Assembly: GCA_947442105.1 (NCBI GenBank) | Contig: CANEVH010000031.1 | Span: forward strand, 1 to 46,814 | DNA: 46,814 nucleotides | Reading direction: 5' to 3' | DNA from: Comamonadaceae bacterium | GTDB lineage: Bacteria; Pseudomonadota; Gammaproteobacteria; Burkholderiales; Burkholderiaceae_C | In this document: piece after piece, positions 17,035 through 24,743 of the stretch | How positions within the stretch are numbered: position 1 is the first letter of the stretch | Layout of the letters: every line of letters starts with the position of its first letter | Translations under genes and position numbers: made by a program | Notes under the pieces: model-generated | Database searches by the model: none | What the model was told of the DNA's origin: nothing | The model's input: the letters and a program-made list of their open reading frames with translations, nothing else

Positions 17035-17994
17035 TTAGGCCCTTTTTAACTTGGGTTTGGCAGCGGCGTTCAGCGCCGCAAAAATCTCCGCACCCACCGC
17101 CCGCGCCACGGGCGGCGGGAAGGCGTTGCCAATCTGGCGATAGGCGGCGGTCTTTTTACCGCTGATGTGCCAGTGGTCAGGAAAGCCCTGAATGCGCGCG
17201 GCCATGCGTACGGTCAGGCGCGGCATGCCGACAAACTCGGCGGCCGGTGCGTCGTTGGCAATGCCCATGCCGTCCACGCCTAACGCCGCCCAAGCCTTTT
17301 TCGCGCGTGTTGGCCCCAGATCAGGGCCACCGTGTTTTTTGCTGCCACCGACCAAGGTGGGCGCAATGTCTTGGGCTTGTGCGCGCCAGGCCTCGGCCCC
17401 GGCCCAGTGGTTGGACTCCATCAGATCTGCCAGCGCCTCGCCCACCGTAGGTGCGGCAAGGGTGTGCGGCGTGGGCCAATGGAAGTAATCCTCGGTCCCT
17501 TTTCGCAGCGCCACAAAAATAACCCGTGGGCGCAATTGGGGTACGCCAAAGTCGCTGGCATGCAGCAGCTTCCAGGCGCCCACATAGCCCAGTTGGGCCA
17601 AGTCGGCCACGATCTTGGCGCGGTAGTCGGCAAACATCGGGTCTAGCAAACCGCGCACGTTCTCCAGCATCACGGCCTGCGGCCTGCATTCGTCGACCAG
17701 GCGCACGGCTTGCGGAAACAGGTCGCGCTCGTCGTCGTGGCCGAGTTGTTTGCCGGCTTTGGAAAACGGAGGGCAGGGCACGCCGCCGGCAAACAAGGCC
17801 ACGCCTTTCCAACGGTCGGCGCTGTAGTGGCGCACATCGCCTTCGACCACGTTCCAGTGGGGTCGGTTCATGCGCAGCGTTTGGCAGGCAGGTGCTTCTA
17901 TTTCGACCAGGCTTGCGTGCTCAAAACCGGCTTGCTCCAGCCCCAGGGCTTGCCCACCGGCACCTGCGCAAATTTCGATAGATTGAAGTGCCAT
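17035..17994 (-). CDS. DNA (cytosine-5) methyltransferase
   Basis: A 319-residue C5 methyltransferase: motif I IEICAGAGGQALGLEQAGF (S-adenosylmethionine binding), motif IV GVPCPPFSKAG with catalytic Cys74, motif VI ENVRGLL, motif VIII QLRPRVIFVAL, and the C-terminal motifs IX-X (RLTVRMAARIQGFPDHW, YRQIGNAFPPPVARAV). The region between VIII and IX is the target-recognition domain and is short; the recognised sequence is unknown. The ATG at 17994 is chosen because it leads into motif I; upstream codons run through the promoter. A LexA-type box lies 46 bp upstream. It precedes an HNH endonuclease gene, forming a restriction-modification pair. Confidence 0.92.
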   Translation of the reverse strand: MALQSIEICAGAGGQALGLEQAGFEHASLVEIEAPACQTLRMNRPHWNVVEGDVRHYSADRWKGVALFAGGVPCPPFSKAGKQLGHDDERDLFPQAVRLVDECRPQAVMLENVRGLLDPMFADYRAKIVADLAQLGYVGAWKLLHASDFGVPQLRPRVIFVALRKGTEDYFHWPTPHTLAAPTVGEALADLMESNHWAGAEAWRAQAQDIAPTLVGGSKKHGGPDLGPTRAKKAWAALGVDGMGIANDAPAAEFVGMPRLTVRMAARIQGFPDHWHISGKKTAAYRQIGNAFPPPVARAVGAEIFAALNAAAKPKLKRA

Positions 17995-18039
17995 GGGGGT
18001 ATTTTGTCGGGGAATGAAAGTTGCGTTGAAAGAAATTAA

Positions 18040-18055
18040 CTGTAATTTTATACAG
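18040..18055 (-). promoter_or_regulatory. LexA (SOS) box in the methyltransferase/HNH promoter
   Basis: On the minus strand the site reads CTGTATAAAATTACAG, i.e. CTG-N10-CAG with an A/T-only core, close to the E. coli-type LexA consensus that betaproteobacterial LexA also uses. Flanking bases extend the dyad (8-bp arms at 18037-18044 and 18051-18058). The site contains a TATAAA that could serve as a -10 element. It begins 46 bp before the methyltransferase ATG and overlaps the stop codon of dusC, so the methyltransferase operon is the only sensible target. Confidence 0.65.
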
Positions 18056-19016
18056 TTATATCGACCGACCCACCATCCAGCCCCGCCACCCATGCATCAA
18101 TCACAGCCACGTCATTCACCGCCTTGAGCGAGTCATACGCCACTTGCGCCTCTGGATAGTGGCGGCGCAAAAAGTTCAACCATTGCTTGAGCCGCCCCGC
18201 CTGCTGGCGCCGCTCCAGGGTGGCGCGCACCAGTTGCCAGAAGGCCGCGATGTGGGGCTGCAGGCTGTGCCATTCGACGCCTTGCGCGGGCGCGCCGCCT
18301 GCGTGGGCAATGGCGTGCGCCAGGCCCGGAAAGCTGACGATGCCGCGCCCCAGCATCAGGGTGTGGCAGCCCGACTCGGCGCGGCAGGCCAGCGCGTCGT
18401 GCACGTTCCAGATTTCGCCATTGGCCACCAGCGGCGTGCGCACCACGGCGGCAATGTCGGCGATGCGGCCCCAATAGGCGGGTGGGCGGTAGGCGTCGGC
18501 CCGCGTGCGGGCGTGGACCACGATTTCACCCGCGCCCCCAGCCTCTAAGGCCAGCGCGCATTCTTCGGCCCGCCGGTCATCGTGAAAGCCCAGGCGCATC
18601 TTGGCCGACACCACCTGGTGCGCGGGCACGGCGCTGCGCACGGCGGACACGATTTGGTACAGCAGCTCCGGGTCTTCCAACAGGGCGGCGCCGCCGCCGT
18701 GGCGGTTGACCACCTTGGCCGGGCAGCCAAAATTCAGGTCCACCCCATCGGCCCCCAAACCGGCCACGCACGCCGCGTTGTCGGCCAAGCATGCGGGGTC
18801 TGACCCCAATAACTGGGGCCGCACCGGCACGCCGGCCAGGGTGCGGCCACCGGTCAGCAGCTCAGGCACCACGCGCACAAAAGCGCGCTCGGGCAGCAAG
18901 GTGTTGGTGACGCGAATGAACTCGGACACACAGCGGTCAATGCCGCCCACCCGGGTCAGGATGTCACGCAGCACAAAGTCCAGCAGGCCCTCCATGGGGG
19001 CTAAGACGATGGCCAT
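18048..19016 (-). CDS. dusC: tRNA-dihydrouridine(16) synthase DusC
   Basis: A 322-residue FMN-dependent enzyme reducing uridine in the tRNA D-loop. It opens with LAPMEGLLDFVLRDILT, shows the active-site Cys in LNFGCPAKVVNRHGGGAAL, SAKMRLGFHDD, and IVVHARTRADAYRPPAYW, then LVANGEIW. The RHGGGA and C-terminal length fit the DusC branch better than DusA or DusB. The gene is 31 bp downstream of hemH on the same strand and ends inside the SOS box of the next operon. Confidence 0.9.
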   Translation of the reverse strand: MAIVLAPMEGLLDFVLRDILTRVGGIDRCVSEFIRVTNTLLPERAFVRVVPELLTGGRTLAGVPVRPQLLGSDPACLADNAACVAGLGADGVDLNFGCPAKVVNRHGGGAALLEDPELLYQIVSAVRSAVPAHQVVSAKMRLGFHDDRRAEECALALEAGGAGEIVVHARTRADAYRPPAYWGRIADIAAVVRTPLVANGEIWNVHDALACRAESGCHTLMLGRGIVSFPGLAHAIAHAGGAPAQGVEWHSLQPHIAAFWQLVRATLERRQQAGRLKQWLNFLRRHYPEAQVAYDSLKAVNDVAVIDAWVAGLDGGSVDITV

Positions 19017-19047
19017 CAGGCGAGGTTTTGCAGCTGGCGCCAGTGGA

Positions 19048-20148
19048 TTACTGCTTGGCGCCCAAGGCCAGCGCGACCGAGCGTGACGCCGCCAGCATGC
19101 GCGGATCCGCCAGTTCTTGGGTGTTCCAACCGCCCATGTGCTGCTGCGTCACGGCGCCCAATGCGGTGATGCCCGCCGGGTCGTCGTTCAGGCAGGGGAT
19201 GTAGCTAAATTCCTTGCCCCCAGCGTGCAAAAAGGCTTCGCGCGCTTCCATGTTGATCTCTTCCAGCGTTTCCAGGCAGTCGCTGGTAAAGCCGGGGCAA
19301 ATCACGTCCACCCGCTTCACGCCCGACTGGGCCATGGCAATCAGCGTGGGTTCGGTATAGGGTTCTAGCCACTTGGCGCGCCCCAGTCGGCTTTGGAAGG
19401 TGACTTTGTACTGGTCCTTGGACAGGCCCAGCGCCTCGGCCAACAGGCGCGCGGTCTTGAAGCACTCGCAGTGGTACTGGTCGCCCAGCGCCAGGGTGCG
19501 CTCGGGCACGCCGTGAAAGCTCATCACCAGCACGTCCGGGCGGCTTTGGCCCAGCCAGTGCTTGCGCACGCTGGCCGCCAGCGCCTGGATATAGGCCGGA
19601 TGGTCGTGGTAGTGGTTGACAAAGCGCAGCTCGGGGATGCTGCGGGTTTGACTGGCCCAGGTGTAGACCGCGTCAAACAGGCTGGCCGTGGTGGTGGCGG
19701 AATACTGCGGGTAGGCAGGCAGCACCAGCACGCGGGTTACGCCTTCGGCCTTGAGCGCGTCCAGCTGCGAGGGGATCGACGTGCTGCCGTAGCGCATGGC
19801 CCAGCGCACCAGCACTTTTTCGCCTTGTTCGCCTTGTTCGCCCAGCCAGCCTTGTAGCAGTTTGGCCTGCTTTTCGGTGCCAATCTTCAGTGGCGAGCCC
19901 TCGGGCGTCCAGATGCTGGCGTATTTGGCCGCGGACTTGGCTGGGCGAAAGCGCAAGATGATGCCGTGCAAGATCAGCAACCAAAGCAGGCGCGGGATCT
20001 CGACCACGCGCTGGTCGCTCAAAAACTCGGCCAGGTAGCGACGCACGGCCGGCGCGGTGGGGGCGTCGGGCGTGCCCAAGTTGCAGTACAGCACCGCAGT
20101 GCGCGGCGTTTGGCCATGGGTGAATGGTGGTTCTTTGGCAAAGGGCAT
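19048..20148 (-). CDS. hemH: Ferrochelatase
   Basis: A 366-residue enzyme inserting ferrous iron into protoporphyrin IX, the last step of protoheme synthesis. Recognisable blocks are [13 protein letters not shown] near the N-terminus, [40 protein letters not shown] (catalytic His of SFHG), [20 protein letters not shown], and [20 protein letters not shown]. Length is normal for proteobacteria. It diverges from the HAD hydrolase gene with only 19 bp between the start codons, so the two promoters must overlap the coding ends. Confidence 0.95.
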   Translation of the reverse strand: MPFAKEPPFTHGQTPRTAVLYCNLGTPDAPTAPAVRRYLAEFLSDQRVVEIPRLLWLLILHGIILRFRPAKSAAKYASIWTPEGSPLKIGTEKQAKLLQGWLGEQGEQGEKVLVRWAMRYGSTSIPSQLDALKAEGVTRVLVLPAYPQYSATTTASLFDAVYTWASQTRSIPELRFVNHYHDHPAYIQALAASVRKHWLGQSRPDVLVMSFHGVPERTLALGDQYHCECFKTARLLAEALGLSKDQYKVTFQSRLGRAKWLEPYTEPTLIAMAQSGVKRVDVICPGFTSDCLETLEEINMEAREAFLHAGGKEFSYIPCLNDDPAGITALGAVTQQHMGGWNTQELADPRMLAASRSVALALGAKQ

Positions 20149-20167
20149 GCGCTATTCTCGCTGACCT

Positions 20168-20875
20168 ATGCTCGACGTTTCCAAAATCAAAGCCATTACC
20201 CTGGACCTGGACGACACCCTGTGGCCGGTGGAGCCCACCATCGTCCGCGCCGAGCAGGCCTTGGCCGACTGGCTGGCCCAGCACGCGCCGTCCACCTTCA
20301 CCTTGCTCAGCGACAGCGCCACGCGCAGCCAGTTGCGCAAAGCGGTGAACGCAACACACCCAGAGGTGGCCCACGACTTCAGCGCCTTGCGCCGCGCGTA
20401 CTTGCACCGCGCGCTCACCCAGGCGGGCGATGACCCGGCGCTGGCCGACCCGGCGTTCGAGGTGTTTTTTGCCGAACGCCAGCGGGTGGATTTGTACCCA
20501 GACTCACTCGCCGCATTGGTGGCCCTCGCGGCCCGGTTTCCCGTGGTGGCGGTGTCCAATGGCAACGCCGACGTGCACCGTGTCGGCCTGGGCGCCTATT
20601 TTGTGGGCAGCGTCAGCGCGCAAGCCGCAGGCGTGGCCAAGCCCCATATCGATATTTTTCATGCCGCCGCGCGCTCGGTGCACTGCGCGCCCGACGAGGT
20701 GCTGCATGTAGGGGACGACGCACACCTGGACGTGCTGGGCGCGCTGGACGCCGGCATGCAAGCCGCCTGGATTAACCGCGATGCCAAGGTCTGGAGCCAT
20801 GCGCAAACGCCGCATGTGGTGGCTAGCGACATGGCGCAGTTGTGTGGGGCGCTGGGCTTGGTGCTGGCGGTCTGA
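20168..20875 (+). CDS. HAD-superfamily hydrolase (subfamily IA)
   Basis: A 235-residue phosphatase-like protein: motif I ITLDLDDTLWPVEP (nucleophile Asp13, acid/base Asp15), motif II AVSNGN, motif III Lys in AKPHIDIF and motif IV VGDDAHLDVLGALDAGMQAA. A helical cap lies between motifs I and II. Substrate unknown; relatives act on small phosphate esters. It is the last chromosomal-style gene before the CDI island, whose scrap begins 39 bp downstream on the other strand. Confidence 0.9.
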   Translation: MLDVSKIKAITLDLDDTLWPVEPTIVRAEQALADWLAQHAPSTFTLLSDSATRSQLRKAVNATHPEVAHDFSALRRAYLHRALTQAGDDPALADPAFEVFFAERQRVDLYPDSLAALVALAARFPVVAVSNGNADVHRVGLGAYFVGSVSAQAAGVAKPHIDIFHAAARSVHCAPDEVLHVGDDAHLDVLGALDAGMQAAWINRDAKVWSHAQTPHVVASDMAQLCGALGLVLAV

Positions 20876-20914
20876 AGCGCTGGGCATTTTTGGGGTGGCG
20901 GGCAACCTCGGCGC

Positions 20915-21064
20915 TTGTTCCACTGCCCATAGGCTGACCGGCTGCCAGTTGACGTCTTTGCGCGCAGCCAGTTCGTTCAGGCAACCCGTGCACGGCTGAT
21001 GGCTCAGGGTTTGGATTTGGGTCTTGAACTTGCCTGCCGGAAGCTGCGCGATGATGCTCAGACC
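20915..21064 (-). pseudogene. Scrap of a further cdiA pre-toxin region
   Basis: The minus strand reads GLSIIAQLPAGKFKTQIQTL, then CLNELAARKDVNWQPVSL. This parallels the CdiA segment GLSVQIPDGDFKTQIATL and YLNDLTARTDVNWQPVKL, 4.5-5 kb upstream on the same strand. Only about 50 codons remain, more diverged than the main repeat. It sits at the distal edge of the island and shows that at least one more module was once present. Confidence 0.8.
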
Positions 21065-21092
21065 AGAATATGACGAGTAGTTCCGCGGACCT

Positions 21093-21695
21093 CTATTCGC
21101 CCAATCCCGGTGGGCTATGGGCACGCCTTTGATCCAAGACCTTGGTCTCAGTAACCAATTGCGCCAGAATCTCTTTGACCCGCCCAGATGGCAATCGGAG
21201 TTCTCGAGCTTCGTAATGCGGATCTTCAAAGTTGGCATAAACAATCACATCTTCGTTCGACTTCTCATCAAAAAAAAGATAAACGAACCAACCGTAATCC
21301 CCAGTTTCCATAGGCGTCAAATCGATACCCTCAGACGAATCAAAACTTGGTAACCCATACCTGCTCAGTTCATCAAGTAACTGAGTTTTTTGGGTTTCGA
21401 TAGACTGCGGTAAGTAATCAAGGCCGCCTCGACTTATGAGCGCAGAAAAAAGTAGCAAATCTTTGTTTCTACCCGCAGTAGGAGTTTGCTGCCCATTTTC
21501 AATACTGTTCAGATGGTGCGCCCAAAAATCGCTCTCGCCCGATACAGTTACCGCCATGGCTGATAACGTGGAGCGCTTTAGTAGGAAGATTCCATCTATG
21601 CACATCACGTACAGGCCTTCCACAGTTGATGCTTGCGACCACTCCCATACAGGGTCAGCCCAAATTGCAAATTCATGGGGATTTCCGAACAACAT
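21093..21695 (-). CDS. Putative immunity protein of the orphan CdiA-CT (Imm42-like)
   Basis: A 200-residue soluble protein starting MLFGNPHEFAIWADPVWEWS, then VEGLYVMCIDGIFLL; no signal peptide or membrane segment is evident. The opening G-N/D-P-x-x-F-A-I pattern and following V-x-G-x-Y/F-x-x-x-I-D-G block resemble the Imm42 family of polymorphic-toxin immunity proteins (remembered consensus, not searched). It starts 1 bp after the stop of the orphan toxin module, the standard place for an immunity gene. The absence of a signal peptide suggests a cytoplasmic target for the toxin. Confidence 0.7.
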   Translation of the reverse strand: MLFGNPHEFAIWADPVWEWSQASTVEGLYVMCIDGIFLLKRSTLSAMAVTVSGESDFWAHHLNSIENGQQTPTAGRNKDLLLFSALISRGGLDYLPQSIETQKTQLLDELSRYGLPSFDSSEGIDLTPMETGDYGWFVYLFFDEKSNEDVIVYANFEDPHYEARELRLPSGRVKEILAQLVTETKVLDQRRAHSPPGLGE

Positions 21696-21696
21696 A

Positions 21697-23676
21697 TTAA
21701 CCCTTTCTAGTAATTTTGGCCAACTCTATGATGACCTTAGGAATCAACTTTGGATCAAGATCCATTGGGTTCTTTGCATCCACCGTGCTACCGCTCCAAT
21801 GAAAAGTCCCATCGCCACCTTTGCCCGAGAATCTGTGAATACCACCGCTTTTATCCACAGTCCAACGAACGGAAGGCTTTGTTGGATCTGGAATTGACTT
21901 GTTAAACAGATCCAGAGAGTTTCTAGGTTCAATGCCCGCATCGGGTCTGCTACCTTGCTGCCCAAGAGTATGTTTTGTATTGGACTCAATTTTTAGACCA
22001 TTTTCGGCTATTGTCTTTTCTGCAATAGGCAATGCATTATTCGCCCTAGCCAGCGCTTTGATTCCATCGCCGAGCCCCGGTAGCACAACGCCAAGAACTG
22101 CCAATGAGCGCTCCTGCATGGTAGACGCCTCCAGCAGATCTTTGATGTCAACGGAGATGCCCGCAGGTGTAAAGCCCACAAAGATCTCCGTAATTGCGTT
22201 TGCCTTGGCTTGGCTGCTTTGCAGCTTGGTGGTGCAAGCGGTCGAGCTCAGTCCTTGGCACTGCGACTGGACGTACTGATCTAGCTGTTTGCGGGCTTCT
22301 TCAATGTGCGCTGCACGTGCATACTGGTACTGCACTGTGCTGGCCTTGTTGATGCTCTCACGTCCCACCAATTCGCCGACTAATTGCGAACTGGCCTGCA
22401 GGTTGCTTACTTGCCATTTCACTTCCTGACTGAGCGCCGATGCCTCCAACAAAGCATTGCGGTGCTGATCCACACATGCCGTCGTGGTGCAGGCTGCCAG
22501 TGCGGCGTCATTACTTGCCGACAGCTTGACGTACTTGTCTAGAACCGCGTTGGTCTGCGCCTCGGTGCAATTGTTCTGTTTGCACGCATTCAGCTCGTTC
22601 TGAAGCGCAGTCAGCTGCGGTTTGCTCAGGTAGTTGTTCTGGACTGCCACCTCGGCGGTGGTGATGGCGGTTTGTGCATTGCCTCCTGCATAGGCGCTAA
22701 CGGCTCCTGCAACCAGCTTGCTGTAAGCCAATACCTTCTGATTGTGTGCAACGACTTGCTCTTTGCTTGCGCCTGCGCCGGGCGTCTGCCCATCAAACAT
22801 CTGCGCCACCATCTCCCCCACAGCCGCCCCAATCGCCCCATCCTTGCAAGCCCCACCCGCCGCTGCACCTGCCACGCAGCCCGCCAGAGCGTGCGCGAGT
22901 TTGTGGGCCAGGTATTGGGACTCCAGGCCCTTGATGACGCTGGCGGCTTCACCATGCGCCGTATCCACCAGCCCACTCACCAGCGCCGCTTTGAGCGTGT
23001 CCTCCAAGTTGCCGCCGTTGATCGCCGTGTTCGTCAGCGCCCGCCCGGTGGCGTTGATCAGGTTAAAGGTCAGCTTGTCAGAAAACCCACCGCTATTGCG
23101 CAGCGCCTCCATGGTGCTGGTGGAGCCCAGCTTGTCGATCACCCCGGCGGTCAGCACCGCCGCCACCGTGGCCTTGACGGTGCTGCTGCTGCTCATGTCT
23201 TTGAGCGTCTTGCCAATGTCGCCCTTGTTGTTGATGAGCGTGATGCTGGCCTGCGCGGCCAGGCTGGTGAAGGCGGCGTTGGCCATGGCGCTGGTGGCCG
23301 TGCCGGTGGTGCCCAGCATGCTCGCGCCCATGCCACCAGTGGCCCAGGCCACGGCCACGCCCAGCAGCGCCGCCCCCGCAGGTGTGAGCCCCTCTTGGCT
23401 GTAGCTCCACTGATCGTGCGCCAGTTTGACGGGCTGCCAGTTCACATCGGTTCGGGCGGTGAGGTCGTTCAAATAGCCCATGCCGGGCTGCGCGCTTAAG
23501 GTGGCGATTTGGGTCTTGAAGTCGCCATCAGGAATCTGCACAGAAAGGCCCCCAGGGGCGGAGAAGGTGCCACCCCCGGCGAAAGTGGGCAGTGCCAGGG
23601 TCTCGGTGGTGCTGCCCGAGCCCGACATGCTTTGCCAGACTACCGCGTCGCTCTTGGAGGTACGGCTCTCTTGCAC
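21697..23676 (-). CDS. Orphan CdiA C-terminal toxin module
   Basis: A 659-codon frame homologous to cdiA at its start but lacking TPS domain, signal peptide and strong start (the first codon here is internal; homology runs on to 23738). Order: CdiA-like pre-toxin (residues about 1-140, DUF637-type, NDLTARTDVNWQPVKLAHDQ), then a long VENN-like pre-toxin region containing VQNNYLSKPQLTALQNELNA and several C-x(4)-C pairs, and a C-terminal toxin domain of about 90 residues with GSRPDAGIEPRNSLDLF and GGDGTFHWSGSTVDAKNP. The HWSGST tail recurs in filamentous-hemagglutinin toxins; the activity is unknown to me. Probably silent until recombined onto cdiA. Confidence 0.75.
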   Translation of the reverse strand: MQESRTSKSDAVVWQSMSGSGSTTETLALPTFAGGGTFSAPGGLSVQIPDGDFKTQIATLSAQPGMGYLNDLTARTDVNWQPVKLAHDQWSYSQEGLTPAGAALLGVAVAWATGGMGASMLGTTGTATSAMANAAFTSLAAQASITLINNKGDIGKTLKDMSSSSTVKATVAAVLTAGVIDKLGSTSTMEALRNSGGFSDKLTFNLINATGRALTNTAINGGNLEDTLKAALVSGLVDTAHGEAASVIKGLESQYLAHKLAHALAGCVAGAAAGGACKDGAIGAAVGEMVAQMFDGQTPGAGASKEQVVAHNQKVLAYSKLVAGAVSAYAGGNAQTAITTAEVAVQNNYLSKPQLTALQNELNACKQNNCTEAQTNAVLDKYVKLSASNDAALAACTTTACVDQHRNALLEASALSQEVKWQVSNLQASSQLVGELVGRESINKASTVQYQYARAAHIEEARKQLDQYVQSQCQGLSSTACTTKLQSSQAKANAITEIFVGFTPAGISVDIKDLLEASTMQERSLAVLGVVLPGLGDGIKALARANNALPIAEKTIAENGLKIESNTKHTLGQQGSRPDAGIEPRNSLDLFNKSIPDPTKPSVRWTVDKSGGIHRFSGKGGDGTFHWSGSTVDAKNPMDLDPKLIPKVIIELAKITRKG

Positions 23677-23738
23677 CGTGGTCTTGACGCCTTCTAGGAT
23701 GATGCGGGCGTCGGCTTTGGCTTTGTCGCCTACACCGG
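23401..23738. repeat. Copy A of the 338-bp direct repeat (orphan module)
   Basis: Hand alignment with 25662-25999 gives about 10 mismatches in 338 bp and no gaps. It ends abruptly on the right: 23739 onward (AATTTCTTT) shares nothing with the cdiA continuation (CTTTGAAAG). To the left, homology fades over a further 240 bp with a gap. Both copies are read in the same protein frame, so recombination between them keeps the reading frame open. Confidence 0.9.
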
Positions 23739-23766
23739 AATTTCTTTACCCGCATCAAAAACGCTC

Positions 23767-24120
23767 TCAACGCAATAAGCAATCCCTCATGTGATTTCGA
23801 CCTCCCTCATCGCGCCACGATCGGATGATGTCGTTTTCATCGACGTAGAGCGAGTATTTACAACGATCGTTGTAATAGAAGATGTATTGACGGGTTCCTG
23901 ACCCTTCCCGCTCTGAGCGATACAGCCACGTCTTGCCCTGCGCAACCATAGAATAGAAGCCCCCAATCTCATTTCGCTCAGGGTCACGCGGATTGGTAAA
24001 TCGAGTGTCGATAAAGCGATCGACGACTTCGGATGCATACATCCCCGTGCCGGGGATAATGCCGCAAGCGCCCAACAACAAAAATGCAGCGCTGATAAAT
24101 AAAATAAGGAGTTTCTTCAT
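23767..24120 (-). CDS. Lipoprotein, second immunity candidate of the CDI locus
   Basis: A 117-residue protein with a lipoprotein signal (FISAAFLLLGAC, lipobox L-L-G-A-C, lipidated Cys at 19). The mature part contains DRFIDTRFTNPRDPERNEIG and CKYSLYVDENDIIRSWRDEG. It shares the motif C-x-Y-S-L-x-V-x-x-x-D-x-I-x-S-W-R-x-E-G and the F-T-N-x-x-x-P segment with the gene at 24325-24741, so the two are paralogues. It starts 4 bp after the stub of a toxin whose last residues equal those of CdiA, so it is read as the immunity gene of a lost toxin variant. Confidence 0.7.
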   Translation of the reverse strand: MKKLLILFISAAFLLLGACGIIPGTGMYASEVVDRFIDTRFTNPRDPERNEIGGFYSMVAQGKTWLYRSEREGSGTRQYIFYYNDRCKYSLYVDENDIIRSWRDEGGRNHMRDCLLR

Positions 24121-24124
24121 TGCG

Positions 24125-24268
24125 TTATTTCCTTCTGCTGTTGATATAGCGGTACTGGTCCAATAAGCTGCCGTAATTCACTACCAATGCAGGCGGCATA
24201 CTGCCGAGGTTGGTTGCAAGGTTCCAGCTTTTACCATTGGCAAGCCATTCACCCCAGCGGAAGTCTGG
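24125..24268 (-). pseudogene. 3' stub of a lost CdiA toxin variant
   Basis: The minus-strand frame reads EWLANGKSWNLATNLGSMPP and then YGSLLDQYRYINSRRK before TAA at 24125-24127. The final CdiA residues are MPPAIFITYGSLLDQYRYIN and SRRK, so the last 16 residues are identical and the part before them diverged. An in-frame TAG sits at 24269-24271, beyond which no homology is seen. Only about 46 codons remain of a toxin that would have differed from CdiA-CT upstream of its tail. Too short for an ordinary gene call, but diagnostic of module turnover. Confidence 0.8.
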
Positions 24269-24324
24269 CTACAGGGCGGGTAGGCAAAGGAGGGCTTGCC
24301 TCAATAACACCCCCAATTAAACGC

Positions 24325-24741
24325 TTAACTATATTTGCACTGCGAAACATGTTTTGGACCTTCGTTTCGCCATGAGAGAATTACGTCCTCGGGACTAACC
24401 AGTAGAGAGTAACTGCAGAGCCCGGACGGAATCCATTTAATATAATATCTAATATTTATGTCTTCATTTTCTTTTTTATAATAAAGTGGCTCCTCATAAT
24501 TTCCAACGCGCTTATAAATATTTCCGCTGATAGAATAGTAAATAGGATCAATAATTGTTATCATATTTCCACTTTGATCCTTAACTGTGACATATTTTTT
24601 ATCCGGTCTTGGCAGGTTAGTAAACGATGTAGAAATCATCCGATCTAAATCCTCGGCAACGTTAGGAAATGCACACCCATTCAAACCAAATAAAGACATC
24701 AGGATGGCGCAAGTAACATTTATTTTTGAAACTTTATCCAT
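24325..24741 (-). CDS. Lipoprotein, probable immunity protein of CdiA
   Basis: A 138-residue protein with a lipoprotein signal (CAILMSLFGLNGCAF, lipobox L-N-G-C). The mature part carries DRMISTSFTNLPRPDKKYVT and CSYSLLVSPEDVILSWRNEG. It starts 2 bp after the cdiA stop, exactly where CDI immunity genes lie. The DNA is visibly AT-richer than the flanking chromosome, a sign of separate origin. A lipid anchor places the protein in the periplasm or a membrane, so the toxin it blocks presumably acts there rather than in the cytoplasm. The family is not one I can name. Confidence 0.75.
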   Translation of the reverse strand: MDKVSKINVTCAILMSLFGLNGCAFPNVAEDLDRMISTSFTNLPRPDKKYVTVKDQSGNMITIIDPIYYSISGNIYKRVGNYEEPLYYKKENEDINIRYYIKWIPSGLCSYSLLVSPEDVILSWRNEGPKHVSQCKYS

Positions 24742-24743
24742 AC

